This document shows positions 11,290 to 22,217 of a stretch of 64,000 nt of DNA, piece by piece. The stretch is taken from the NCBI GenBank assembly GCA_023375785.1, contig SZWC01004996.1, positions 24,828-88,827 on the forward strand, given 5' to 3'. Every line of letters begins with the position of its first letter. The first letter of the stretch is position 1. The notes beneath the pieces were generated by a model. That model was given only the letters and a program-made list of their open reading frames with translations, did no database searches and was not told where the DNA came from. Origin of the DNA: Penium margaritaceum (Eukaryota > Streptophyta > Zygnematophyceae > Desmidiales > Peniaceae). Both the position numbers and the translations under genes were made by a program.

Positions 11290-12560
11290 TCCTAGTGATT
11301 GAATTCGACAAAGCCCATCCACATTTTTTGCATGGGTGCGAAATCACCCACACAATTGAGGGTGGTGGTCCTCATTTATTCCCAGCAGCCAGGTCTGAGC
11401 CAGCCATGCTACCCGAAAGAAGGGACACCTTGGACACGGGAACAATCAAGACAGCTTGGGCACTCAAAAACATATGGGGTACTTTTGTAACAATTGTTTG
11501 AAGACTAAGCAAGACAAATTCATCAAGAAAAAGGGGATTTCCTCCATACTTCTCTTTGTTTATCATCTTTTTTTTTTTCTCATTTAGCTCGATCACATTG
11601 TGCATTCATGATAGTCTCAACTTAGACCTTTTTCAGACTCTTTTTCTTGGTTCTCAGAACATCGAGTGCCTGACAGTAGACCAATCGCACCTTCTTACTT
11701 GTCTCTCTAAGACTACTGCTTGGTTATCCTCACTGGTGGGTGGCTTTGACGCCGCCTAGAGATAGTGTACTTTTCCCAAAATTCTACTATATGCCTCCCT
11801 CCAGCATGATGGTGCATGACCCAAGTCCGCTATTTTATGGTTTTCAGGGCCATGCTCTCCCCTGGTCGGCTTTTGTGCCGCCCGGCACCTGTGTTTCCTA
11901 CGCTTATCCTCATTACTAGTCGCTTTTGGGCATAGTGATCCTGCCACAGGCACCACCACGCCATCGTGTTATTTTTCAGTCAATCATTTGGTCGGTTTCT
12001 CCAATGCCAGGAGAGAGCTTTCTCCACACCCACCCATGTCATCAGCCTGACAGCATGGTCACCGATGTTGAGACTATGAGTTTTGATGATTTCCCGGGTA
12101 GTCCTGAGCCGACTGAATAACTGAAGCAAGAAAATCCATGGTCCACAACTCTTGGACGTCATCGATGTCCCAGTGCCGTTTGTGCTCGCATTCACCTGGC
12201 AACTCGGAAGGCTAGAAGCTCACTAGGGAGATTCGAGTCTAGTCCAAGGAGCATCTTTTGGTGTGCCATTATTTGAACCCCAAGTGAGAAATCCAAGTGA
12301 TTTCCTACCATTGTGGAACAACAAACGAGGGTTATTTTACCATTTTTGGAACTGATTATAATTCATTATGCTCCAAATCTAGGCAGTAGTATGGTACAAG
12401 GCCATGTACTTGCCGCCTACACAGATCAACACGTCTCCCCCTGACTCAAACAATACATTGAGGCATAACCAAGCAACGGCTACACCTGACAGAACCTCAA
12501 GACGTGAGGAATTCACCAAAGAAGGGAAGTTGAGGCTATAATGGCTACCATGTGTACAAC
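11290..12560. other. Unassigned interval
   Basis: Only short frames occur. A T-run followed by CTCATTTAG at about 11566-11587 resembles a splice acceptor but has no matching exon. I see nothing else I can name. Confidence 0.4.
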
Positions 12561-12575
12561 TCACTCAAGTATTGC

Positions 12576-13216
12576 CTAACACCTGTTATTCGCCAGCTGC
12601 AGAGTAGGAAGAGAAGAGCAAGCTAGTCTCACCTTGGACACCTGGAGAATGCTAGAGGTGGCAGGGTCCTGGGTATCACCCTCATCAGAATTAGAGGATA
12701 TAGGAGTAGAGAAATTTCTACGGAATGCTCCATGACTTGGAGAGGGATATGAGGCTGATTCTCTCACACCTGGCAGCTGCCAGAGTTCCAAGCTGACAAA
12801 CTCTTCTACACTACCATCATCTGACTCAGGACTAGTGTGGGCTAAGAAGATAGTGCCGGATGCTCTTGAACTAGAGGTTAGATGCTGAATTTGTGCATGT
12901 GGGGCTCATTTCGTTCGTCCCTGCATCAACTACACACTCACATGTGCCCAGGGACTACCACGCTGCGGCCATATCACCCTGGAGTAGAGATGCTTGTACA
13001 AGTATCTCAGCATGATCTTCCTTAGTGAGAAGCTCAAACTCAAAAACTTCAAACATCCCCAATACCTCAGTGTATGAGACAGACAGAGAATCTAACAATT
13101 GGAAAAGCACTTCCACCTCCATCATTGCTGCCCGGAGCTGGGTGACTAGAGCTGCCGTATCTCCTAGAGGGTCACCTATTTATAGGTCTTGCTCCTGAGT
13201 CGGATGATCCACCATA
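12576..13216 (-). pseudogene. Unassigned minus-strand open stretches
   Basis: Two open stretches on the minus strand are longer and less random than the surroundings. The upstream one, about 13185-12965, reads as an amphipathic helical segment (for example MMEVEVLFQLLDSLSVSY, then LGMFEVFEFELLTKEDHAEI). A possible start, MVDHPTQEQDL, is at 13216. The second, about 12880-12576, is Ser-rich and acidic (ISSNSDEGDTQDPATSSI). I do not recognise a family. Possible identities are the gag N-terminus of an unclassified minus-strand element or decayed host exons. Confidence 0.3.
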
Positions 13217-14128
13217 AACAATGCAATCCTGTGGTCAGAGATGAGTTGATTAGAGTGGAACAGAGGGAGAATCGAGTGGAAGAATTGCCACAACGATGAC
13301 TCAAATGAGCTGAGTTCAAATTTAGGTGTACGTTACCCAATCAATCCCTAAACCAAATCATTCTAAAATTTGTTACCGGTTGGTCGAATACGCAGAAAAA
13401 ACACCTTGGTGGAAAGTGGTGCGTAGTGGTGTTGAGGTCCTTGTTCTTAGGATAATCTCGTTGAGAAAGAGCATGTGCATACATCTCTTACAGCCCAAGG
13501 GGAGTGTTGGTGTATGGGCTTTGAGATGCAAAAGTAACATATGGTGTTTTTCAGTGAATGCTTCTCTGTTTTTCCTAATGATGCTCCAATAGTTGCATTG
13601 CTTCTTTTGTGACACGTCAAGTGCATTATGAACACCTAATTCATTCATGTATGGTTGATAGACGTTTCTCAGTGATCAAGACCCCCACAATCCGTGGTCT
13701 CTTCCAATACCCCGGTAGACCCCATGATGATTAGCAGCATATCATCTCTAACGGGTTGTGTATTATCTTTGTGGTCAAGGCCCGGGCACACACTGGTTTG
13801 AACTTGTACTTTGGGGATCCCAATATTGATTAATTAAGTCTTTACTGGATTCGTTCTGTCATGTGTGGTTTGCATATGGCTGAGATCTGCACGTCAGGTA
13901 ACATGTTCCAGTGTCCCAAGAGGCCAAACTTTCCTAGCTTTTGTTTACCGGTGGTCCTAGCATGCTACCGTTGAGTAAAGCATGTTGTAGGCATATTTCT
14001 TCTTTTCTCGCACTCTGTGTTTCTGTGCCTCAGGAGGCACGTGTCAATTAATCTCATGTTCCATGGTGTGTGTATTCCACTTCCGTGTATTCTTATGCAG
14101 CGGGGATGATGGGGCTTGGTGGGCTAAC
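13217..14128. other. Unassigned interval upstream of Cop-3
   Basis: No gene is seen. 14010-14128 resembles the non-coding 3' tail that precedes the LTR in Cop-10 (CTGTGTTTCTGTGCCTC compared with CTGTGTTTCTGCGTGCC), so a related element may have ended here before Cop-3 began. Confidence 0.35.
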
Positions 14129-14520
14129 TGTTGGTTTTGACTGCAAGACACACGAGTAGCCTCTTGACTCCATCCACATACAGACACCATCACTGTACGT
14201 GACTAAACCAACGTGAAGCTCAAGCGGCACGCATGGTGGACTATGCGTCCCAAGGCATCTCAGCCGGGTGTAAGAATGGCACGAGCTACATCATATTCAG
14301 TTGTGCCTGAGAGCAGAGTTGTTGGCTTCAATATGGTGTGACTAGCATTTGCGTAGCAAACATTGGAGATTCACACATAGGGAGACATGCATCCACACAC
14401 GCTCGTGGTTGTTGTGGTTATCTTTGTTTTGAGATGCATGCTTAGATAGGAGTGTTGGTGTTAAGCACCTGGTTGCTCATCCAACGGGGCCACACTCTCG
14501 GTTATACCGTCGATCCTGTA
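14129..14520 (+). repeat. Cop-3 5' LTR, recognisable part
   Basis: It starts TGTTGGTTTTGACTGCAAGA and aligns with the Cop-3 3' LTR from 37534 through shared blocks such as GTGACTAAAC, CTATGYGTCCCAAGGCATCT and GCAAACATTG. It also aligns with the Cop-11 and Cop-7 LTRs around the 'TTAAGCACC.GGTTGCT.ATCC' block. The right end merges into a minisatellite, so the LTR end and primer-binding site are not visible. Confidence 0.75.
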
Positions 14521-14584
14521 TCTACTCTGGTGCGGTGAAAACAACGTACACGTCTGAACTCACACGGTCGCGAAGTCTCGGAGT

Positions 14585-15415
14585 TGCTTGAACCGCCGAC
14601 ATATTGCGGCTCCACATTTCCGCAGCTCCGTAGCTCCACAGCTCTACAGTTCCACTGCTCCTCATCTTCACAGCTCCACAGGCCCATAGCTTCACAGGTC
14701 TGCACTCTCGCAGCTGTGTAGCTCTGTAAATCTGCAGTTCTACTTCTCCGCGACTACACAGCTCCATAGCACCTTAGTCCTGCATTTCTGTAGCTCCATA
14801 GCTATGTAGATCTGTATTTCCAAAGCTCTGCAGCTCCATAGCTCAGCAGCTCTGCAACTTCATATTCCTGCTTCACCATGGCTCTGCAGGTCCACAACTC
14901 CACAGTCCCACAGCTCCGCAGCTCCACATCTTCGTAACCAAATAGCTCCGCAGCTCTATAGTTCTGTAGTTCTACAATTCCGCAGCTCCGTACCTCCACA
15001 GCTCCGTAGCTCCACGGCTCTGCAGCTTCATTACCCTGCAGCTCCGTAGTACCACTTCTCCGTGGCTCTGCAGCTCTATAGCTCCCCAGTCTTGCAGCTC
15101 CATAGCTCCTCATCTCTGCAGCTTTGCAGCTCCACAGCTTTGTAGAACCGCAACTCAGCAGTTCCGCAGCTTTGTAGCTCTATAGTTTTGCGGCTCCGCA
15201 ACTGCATAGCTCCGCAGTCCCGTAAATTTGTAGTTTTGCACTCTTGCAGCTCTGTCGCTCTGCAAATGTGTAGTTCCATAGCTTTACAGCTCTATACCTG
15301 CGTAGCTCAACTTCTATGTGGCTCTGCAACTCAACAGCTACACAGTTCCACGTTTCCGCGACTCCGCAACTCCACATCTCCACAGCTCTACGGCTCCAAG
15401 GCAGTCTTGCCTCGG
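14585..15415. repeat. CAGCTCC minisatellite
   Basis: About 830 bp built from dozens of degenerate 7-9 bp units, mostly GCAGCTCC, GTAGCTCC, ACAGCTCC and CTGTAGCTC. It occupies the place where the LTR end and leader of Cop-3 should lie. All long frames in it, on either strand, are repeat artefacts (Ser/Leu-rich or Glu/Leu/Cys-rich). Confidence 0.9.
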
Positions 15416-15519
15416 CTCATTGAAGCTCCCCAGTACTGCAGCAACATATCACCATGGCGCCATTGGCTCATTAAATCTTGCAATCACGTAGATCCGCTAC
15501 ACAGCAGCAGCAGCCACAC

Positions 15520-16320
15520 ACATGAACGGTACTGTCACCCTGGCTTCTCCGCCCGCGACTGAGCCAATTTTGACCTCTCAGTAGGACGCACATGAGCGTG
15601 ATCGTGCTAACGAGGAGTTTTTGTATTACGAGGATGGAGCGCAAGATGTGGTTGAGCCGTCTCCGCCACAGTCCAGGGTACTACCCCAGAGAGAGCTACG
15701 ACCCCACAGCTCACTTCGTGCGTGAGGACGCAGCCGCGTACATGACCTAATGCCAGTCCGCTTCTGACAATTCACCAACATTGTAGAAAGTGCCAGCCAT
15801 GGGACAGCCACATGACCAGCTTTGTCCTCAATCTCCTATAGGCCCTCCAATTTCCCTTCGAATGCGTCGGGAGAGTCAGTGTGCAGCTTCTAGTGGGATG
15901 TCACCAACAGCACCAGAAACAGCCCATAGACCCTTCACTTCTCATTGTGCTACATCTCCAGTAGCATCTAGGTCTGAGGTTGCCTCCTCTGGACTCTCTG
16001 ACGTCTTCTTTCTATTCATGTAGCTGCACTTGTCTCTAGAGGCGGTGTCTCCTCTATTTTTTCTGCAACAGAATGTGCTGCACGTGCTCATGTGAGCGAT
16101 GCTGCTGGTAGAGCCATTGGCAATCACACTACTGCTGCAATAAATCGGGGACCTCTTGCAGCAGCCACAGTCAACAGACTGTAGCACTGGTGATGCTGAG
16201 GCCGCGAACCATGTCGAGTTTCGCCATCTCCTGCGGGTGACGAGTGCCCTAGCCGCCAATGCCACAACTGTAGGTCTGCTCCCCTACCGTTTGCGAGGTT
16301 GAGGACTAGTGCGGGCGGGT
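15520..16320 (+). pseudogene. Cop-3 leader and gag N-terminal region
   Basis: It aligns with Cop-11 at 58540-59160. Shared features are the GTCTCCGCCACAG / TACCCCAG.GAGGACTA-type leader, CCAGTCCGCTTCTGAC versus TCAATCCGCTGTCGCGAC, and a readable block RAHVSDAAGRAIGNHTTAA (16077-16133) that matches RALANTAAGRAIGAYTTAA of Cop-11. The function of this Ala/Ser/Thr-rich region is unknown. Cop-4 cuts it off at about 16345. Confidence 0.65.
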
Positions 16321-16540
16321 TTGCTGTGTCTGCTACTAAGGGGGCGACCTTTGTCTAAAAAATGTAGAGGCCTCCCTCACGCTTTTGTTCGAGCATGACC
16401 TTGCCGCCGCTATCCATCCGCATGAATGCACCTTTTCTACAGAAGAGCACTTCATATCCCTTGTCTCTCAAGCAGCTCACACTCAAAATGTTAGCTAGGC
16501 TGGGGACATGTTGCATGTTTTAGATCATGCACTGCACCTT

Positions 16541-17524
16541 TTAACCACCAACCACCACCTCCACGCCCACGTCACCTTGGCCGGCCACAGGTTCGACCTT
16601 GTCGTTAGCGACCACCATGGACTTGGCAGACTTGGTGTCGTTGATGAACACCACGTTCTTAGCTTGGGTATGCTCCTCTACACCTGAGTCAAGGCACTGC
16701 CAGATGGCACCCTTCAGGTCATGGTTTCTGGTGAGGAGTGCCTTCTTGCCTTTGGCAACTTTGCCGTCGGCCTGCACCTCCTCCGGACACTCCTTGGCCC
16801 AATGGCCCTCCTTGCCACAATCATGGCACGCACCCTTTGTGGCGCCCTTCTTGCCGCCGCTCTTACCGCCACCTTGCTTGCCGCTGCTGCTCCCACCCTG
16901 CGTTCTGGTGACCAAGGCTGTTGAGGATGACGAGGTCTTGCCTCCGCAATGACAGTGCACCTCGTTGCGGATGCACTCAGCGACTGCTCCGTAGGTGAGT
17001 TTGTCCTCCTCCCAATCTCCAAATACGGTGATGACAGGACTCCAACTGTCGGGTAGAGCCATGAGGAGTGCCATTGCTTGCATCTTCATGTCAATCTTCC
17101 ATCCCATATCATTGCATTGCAAGATAAGATGCTCAATCTTTTGGATGGCGGAAACGACGTCCTCACCCTCCTCGATCCTCACCGTCAATAGTCGCTTCAT
17201 TGCAAAAATCTTGTTGGCTAGGGATGTTGATCGGTGGATGGAGAACAACTTCTTTCACACGTCTGCTGCCAAAGTGAAGCCATGGATATTGCCCTATTGA
17301 GATTCATGCAGTGCTGATAGTAGGAGCATCAACGCCTCCATGTTCAGCTTAGCGAAGGCCGTCTTCTCCTTGTCCGTTGCACTCGCACTCTGAACCTCTG
17401 TGCCCTTCATAAGCTCCAGCAATCCCTTGTCTACAAGGTGGAACTCAAAATGCCACCCCCATAGACCAAATCCAGGCCCGCCCATGTACTTTTTGACGGG
17501 CGACAAATATGTCTTCTGCGCCAT
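16541..17524 (-). pseudogene. Cop-4 gag
   Basis: A copia gag of the UBN2 type. It starts MAQKTYLSPVKKYMGG near 17524, followed by WGWHFEFHLVDKGLLELMKG. The conserved core reads SLANKIFAMKRLLTVRIEEG, then MQAMALLMALPDSWSPVITV and EEDKLTYGAVAECIRNE. A CCHC zinc knuckle, CHDCGKEGHWAKEC, sits near 16830-16790. A protease-side segment, LDSGVEEHTQAKNVVFI, follows. It is lightly broken and would have formed the particle and packaged RNA. Confidence 0.85.
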
Positions 17525-17632
17525 GTTGAGCTTCTGCTCTGGACAATCTCAAACTTCAACGGCAAAATCGCCCTGAGCGGCACTCCCGTACGTTACGGAA
17601 CCTGTGAACGTCTTGGCAGGTAGATCAGGGCT

Positions 17633-17647
17633 GTGGACCCATAACCC
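17633..17647 (-). other. Cop-4 primer-binding site, half-tRNA type
   Basis: On the minus strand GGGTTATGGGTCCAC begins two bases after the LTR. It is complementary to the anticodon arm of plant initiator tRNA-Met (GTGGGCCCATAACCC) with one mismatch. There is no conventional TGG site next to the LTR. Confidence 0.75.
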
Positions 17648-17649
17648 TT

Positions 17650-18236
17650 TGTTAGGAATTTTGTTATGGTGTGCTCTGATCCACCACACGTGTCCATGGC
17701 TGCTCAGTGCAAAGAGACTTCCAAGGGAGGTGTGTGCTTTGGGTCGCCACAACACCAAGGGAGCAAAATTCTGGCAGAATGCAGGTTGCGGAAAATGAGA
17801 AAGGATGAAGGCAGTTACTAGTCATTCATTTTGGTGAGATTACACCAGATTCTTGTAGCCTGTGATTGGAGATTTCCAATGCATCCAAGGACACCCAAAA
17901 CGGAGCAGTAGAGACCCTGGTACGCCCGTTGGAGTAACCCGTGGTGGAGCCACTTACAATGCGCACGAACGGGAGTGACGGGAGGCGCTTCGACGATGGT
18001 CTGACAAAGCACCCTTCCTAGCCCTCCAACATAGGGGGAGGCTTTCCCTGGTCCAAAAGACCTGCCATGTCCCTTCCTTTATGGCCCATGTGCCTTTGGA
18101 GCTCATTGAAGTCGCACTCGGACCACTGGTGGTGGAATTATCTCGTCCCCAATGATGGACACCCAGATTCCACCCACCTACCACCCGAACTTCAGATGGG
18201 GCTAACTTTCTGAATTCTCAACTAAATTGAGCAACA
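17650..18236 (-). repeat. Cop-4 5' LTR
   Basis: The inner edge is fixed by the primer-binding site (plus-strand TGTTAGGAATTTTG at 17650). The outer edge at GAGCAACA, 18236, gives TGTTGC...TAACA termini and is tentative, since no second LTR exists to compare. Confidence 0.55.
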
Positions 18237-18553
18237 GAAAGCTCTAGACTGTATGGGAGAATCCAGGGATTTCAAATCTGAAATCAGATCAGACATCCAA
18301 CCACTTTCTAGTGGTTGAACCAGGAGAACGGTAAACGGCATCCATGGCAGAGGCACTTTTCGACAGGCATAGGGATCGATCAATGTTGACTGTGCACGTG
18401 CTGTCCGTGCTCTCATTCACACTTGACCTGATGGTCTCACTGATGAGATCAGGTCCTACAACACTGACACAGTGCATTGAACTCCTGCAGAACCCATTGG
18501 CGCTTACACCTCATAAAGCGTCGCATCACCGTCACAGGCCACGTAGCATAGAG
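18237..18553 (+). pseudogene. Cop-3 gag segment left of Cop-5
   Basis: It aligns with Cop-11 at about 60060-60230 through TGAGATCAGGTCCTACAACA versus CAAGATCGGGTCCTACAATG and the following ACTGACAC...ACC...GC.CATCACC-type blocks. This is the middle of gag. It ends exactly at the Cop-5 target site. Confidence 0.6.
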
Positions 18554-19540
18554 TGTCAGAAAACAAACCCAGGGTGGAGGCAGTTCCAACGTGGCCTGGA
18601 CGGATCTACTGTGCTCATGGCTGTGTTTTGTGCAGGTTCTGAGTCTAAGCGTGAGCTTTCTGGTTGCCTCACGCTATGTTTCTGGGAGTTGAAGGCATTT
18701 GTGAGACAGTCACTTTTGCGAAGGGAATAACGTGATTTTGCATTAGTTTTTTAACATAGACATGATCTGAACATTTATAGGGCTAGTTATGAGATATCCA
18801 ACGCACAAAACCGTGCGCGATTCAAACAACCGTAGCTCCCGCTACGTCAGGTGAAGCGCAGCACCCCAAACCAGCCGCTCACTCGGCGGCGCGCACCACG
18901 TCGCCCGTCGAGGCGCCTTCACACATCAAGGACCCATCAAAACGCCATTTCGGAGGCGCAGATGTCCCTACGCGTAGTGGCGGCGACCCTTCCGCCTTTG
19001 GGGTCTGTTTCAATGAGTTCATCATCGAGTTTGGTGATGGGGATGGATGTGGGTAAAAACCTGTTCGCGCGCCTGCAGTCGGAATTTTGACCAAGTCCCC
19101 AAGTAACAAAATGTACTACTGAGTTCCGGACGTCGAGCCAGAAATTTGGCCAAGTCCCTCAGTAACAAACTCTACTACTGGCATCCGGCGGACCATTCAC
19201 CGGACGCCTCGGCAGCCCTTCTGGAGCAAAATCTCTAGATGGACTTTTGTTACTCGGTCAGGTGGATTATCCACCTCCAGTCGAACCGCGGCCGACCCCC
19301 AGAGCCGACGCGCTTACCCCAACTTTGGAAGCCCATATCTCCCTCGTTACTTGTCCGATTCTGTTGAAACAACTTCCACCGGATCTAGCAACTTCTCAAA
19401 TTTTAGGCGGAATCCTCCATTCTAGGATCTGAGCAATCCTTGAGTCACTAGATCCATCGACGAGGAATTTCCTCTCTCTGGCGGCTCGTCGGCGCCTCTC
19501 GGGGCCGCACTTGGGCATGCAGAGGGGCAAATCTTCAGCA
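18554..19540 (-). repeat. Cop-5 3' LTR (987 bp)
   Basis: Plus-strand edges are TGTCAG and ...TTCAGCA. It pairs with the 984-bp 5' LTR. A TATAAAT box (minus strand, 18779-18773) follows the reversed GCCCTATAAATG context. It contains a GTAACAAA-type motif three times, one of them inverted. Confidence 0.95.
18773..18779 (-). promoter_or_regulatory. TATA-like box in Cop-5 LTR
   Basis: TATAAAT on the minus strand. The equivalent site in the 5' LTR is changed to CTACAAATG, and the solo LTR has CATAAATAG. Confidence 0.45.
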
Positions 19541-19583
19541 TTCTCCCTCTTGCACCTGCTATGCCCGCTGCTCCTGCTTGCTC

Positions 19584-20531
19584 TCACTCATCTTCCGTTG
19601 CGCCCTCCAGCCCATCATAGCTGGTCATCCCAAGCCCGGCCACACTCAATGCGTGTCGGTCGACGGGTTGCGGTTTGGTCAAGCAATCCGCAAGCATGTT
19701 GTGCGTGCTGCAATGTTGTAGCACCATCTGCCCCTTTTCAACCATGTCCCGTGCGTAGTGATAACGCACATCGATGTGCTTCGTCCTCCTATGCTGCGTT
19801 GGGTTGTTGGTCAGCGAGATTGAGCCGGTGTTTTCCTTTTCCACCACCGTAGGCTCCTGCTGCGGCATGCCCAGCTCCCCTAGCAACCTGCGGAGCCACA
19901 CCGACTCCTTGACCGCCTCGGCCAGCGCGATGTACTCTGCTTCCACTGTGGAGGTGGCAATGCAGTCTTGCTTCCTGCTACACCACGAGACCGCTGCACT
20001 AGCGAGGAAGAACACGTAGCCGGATGTGGACTTTCGCTTGTCCACATCGCCAGCGTAGTCTGCGTCTGTGTAGCAGACCAGACGCAAAGGGACCGCCCGC
20101 CCCTTGCCGTCGAACCTCAAGCACGTATGCCGTGTCGCCTGCAGGTAGTGAAGGATGCGCTTGACCGCCTGCCAGTGTAGTGGCCTTCGATCGGCCACGT
20201 ACCTGCTCACTTGGCCCACCCCGTAGGCCAGGTCTGGTCGAGTCGCCACCATGGCGTACATGAGATTGCCCACCGCCGATTGGTAGGGCACCCTTGCCAT
20301 ATCCTCCCGCTCTTCTTTTGTTTGCGGCGCCATTGCCGCACTCAGTTTACAAGTCGTGGAGACAGGACTGCCAACTGGTTTGCAGTCCTCCATGCCGTAC
20401 CGCTTCAGCACCTCGTCCACGTGTTTGGCCTGTCCCAGCTCAAGCCTGCGCGCCCTCCAGTTTCGCGTAATGCTCACCCCGAGGTAGTACTCCAGCTCCG
20501 TGTTATGGTTAATCACCTCAATTTCACACAC
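19584..20531 (-). pseudogene. Cop-5 RT C-terminus and RNase H
   Basis: It begins in the end of the RT (YYLGVSITRNWRARRLELGQ, then KHVDEVLKRYGMEDCKPVGS) and continues into RNase H: YQSAVGNLMYAMVATRPDLA, LVCYTDADYAGDVDKRKSTS, SWCSRKQDCIATSTVEAEYI, and TKHIDVRYHYARDMVEKGQM with ADCLTKPQPV near the end. This is one of the longest intact open stretches in the window (about 315 codons). Confidence 0.9.
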
Positions 20532-20594
20532 TTTTCAATCAGTGTATCAATGAGTGTATTCTTGTATGCAGGAATTTTTCACAAAACATTCACA

Positions 20595-21491
20595 TTAATG
20601 CATGTTAGCAAAGCCCACGTGAGCTTTCCTCGTATAGAGTGAAAACTCTAATGCTCTCTGTGTGATATATGGTAGTCTCTTTGAAGCATCCATGTTCACT
20701 AGTTTGTTCACTTCCCAATACACTTGCTGATACACAGTTTCACGGGTGAGTCCATTGGTCATATATGCCAGCTCCCCCATGTCCGACATGTGGAATGTGC
20801 TGCTCAGCTGCTCTTTCAGCCGCTGTAGGCTCGGCAGATCCGTCGAGCACACGATCAGGTCGTCCACGTAGAGTGCAACGATCTGATGGAGCTGTTTTTC
20901 ATGCCGCACGTACACGCTGTGATCCGCTTCACAGCGCTTGAAGCCGAGTTGTGCCATGAAGCTGTCCATCTGTTGGTACCAGCATCTGGGCGATTGTTTT
21001 AGCCCGTACAAGGACTTCCGCACCTTACACACCTTGCCCTCCAGCGCCTCCACCCCCTCTGGCACCTCCACCCCCTCTTGCACCTCCATGTAGATCTCTT
21101 TGTCTATGATGCCGTTGAGGAAGGCCGTCTTTACATCTATTTGGTGGAGCTCCATGTCCTTTGCGGCCGCCAATACAAGGATCGCCGAGATGCTTGTGAA
21201 CTTGGCAATGGGAGCAAACGCCTCATCGTAGTGCTCCCCCTTATGCTGTGCGTAACCTTTTTCCACCAGGCGCGCCTTGTATTTTTCAACCACACCTTCC
21301 TTTGTGAACTTGGTCTTAAAGACCCACTTTGAGCCAATGACCTTGGCATCTTTCGGCCTGTCAACCAGCTCCCACGTATCGTTTTCCGTGATGGACTCCA
21401 GCTCTGATTTGATGGCTGCATCCCATTGATCCCCTTCGGGTTGTGCAAGCGCCTCTTGCACAGTAGTCGGCTCCGTTGATGCAGCCAGCAT
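20595..21491 (-). pseudogene. Cop-5 reverse transcriptase
   Basis: The copia RT reads from EALAQPEGDQWDAAIKSELE through VIGSKWVFKTKFTKEG, EKYKARLVEKGYAQHKGEHY, LHQIDVKTAFLNGIIDKEIY, YGLKQSPRCWYQQMDSFMAQ and the catalytic LYVDDLIVCSTDL (near 20893-20860). It is well preserved and ends just before the RNase H block. Confidence 0.93.
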
Positions 21492-21499
21492 GCACTACG

Positions 21500-22215
21500 T
21501 CATGCCAATCCATCGATCAGTGCTTGCGTCGAAGCGCTTCCCCGCTTTTCGCTGCCTTCCGTTGCAATGCGGTAGTTTTGGTGGCGCATCGTCGCTCTAC
21601 TGTGATCCCTCCGACTCAGCACGCTTCGGTGAATCATCGACTAGACGGCTCCCCAAGGATCTCTCTCGCTCTGGCGAAACATCGCCCGAACGACCGGCGC
21701 GTCGAGTTCATTTTCCACCGACGCCCGATGCACACTCTGCCGGGAGTGCGCGCCTTGGCACCCTCGGTTCCTCATCCGCCAGATCCTTCCGGTGGATCTC
21801 CTCATCAGCATGATCATCATCGGAGTCCACGTCGGCTGCTACCATTGGTGCACCTTCGCGCTCTGATGCCGCATCCTCAACTTCGGCGTCCGCCGGCTAC
21901 TTCTCATAGTCAAGGAGCTAGAACCACTCCCCCGTCTTTGGGGAGTCCACCACGCCCACGTCGTTGCTACTGATGTAGCTCTATTGCTCGTCAAACTCGA
22001 CGTCTCGGCTGCAGATTACCTCCTCCTTGGGCATGTTGTAGAGCCTGTATGCCTTATGCGCACTCTCATAGCCAAGGAAGAGATACGAATTTGCCCGCGG
22101 CTCCAGCTTGCTGTCGTGCCTCTGCGCACCCTGCACCATCGCATGCGCCTTGCACCCGAATGCTTTCAGGTGTGCCACACTTGGCTTGCGCCCGCTCCAA
22201 ACCTCCTGCGGCGTC
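21500..22215 (-). pseudogene. Cop-5 integrase C-terminal domain and linker
   Basis: 22178-21981 reads HLKAFGCKAHAMVQGAQRHD, then YLFLGYESAHKAYRLYNMPK and a SRDVEFDEQ end. This is the conserved post-core domain of copia integrases. 21970-21500 is the poorly conserved hydrophilic linker to the RT. Confidence 0.8.
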
Positions 22216-22217
22216 TT

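Larger units (their letters stand above)
16345..18236 (-). mobile_element. Cop-4: Ty1/copia 5' half inserted in Cop-3
   Basis: A minus-strand fragment with 5' LTR (17650-18236), half-tRNA primer-binding site and gag up to the GAG-pre-integrase region. The rest of pol and the 3' LTR are missing. Gag is closely related to Cop-5, but the LTR is different. The left edge is a truncation inside the gag/pre-integrase region, so no target duplication can be tested. Confidence 0.8.

Noticed and set aside
11560-11590. Splice acceptor of a host gene
   Set aside because: A T-run and TAG occur, but there is no open exon after it and no donor that makes a gene model.
13490-13520. Purine tract plus TGTTGG as an LTR start
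   Set aside because: There is no second LTR copy in the window and no RNase H upstream on the plus strand, so the short motif alone is not enough.
14502-15383. Repetitive Glu/Leu/Cys or Ser/Leu proteins, or a CRISPR-like array
   Set aside because: Units are 7-9 bp and degenerate with no spacer structure. This is a minisatellite in a eukaryotic setting.
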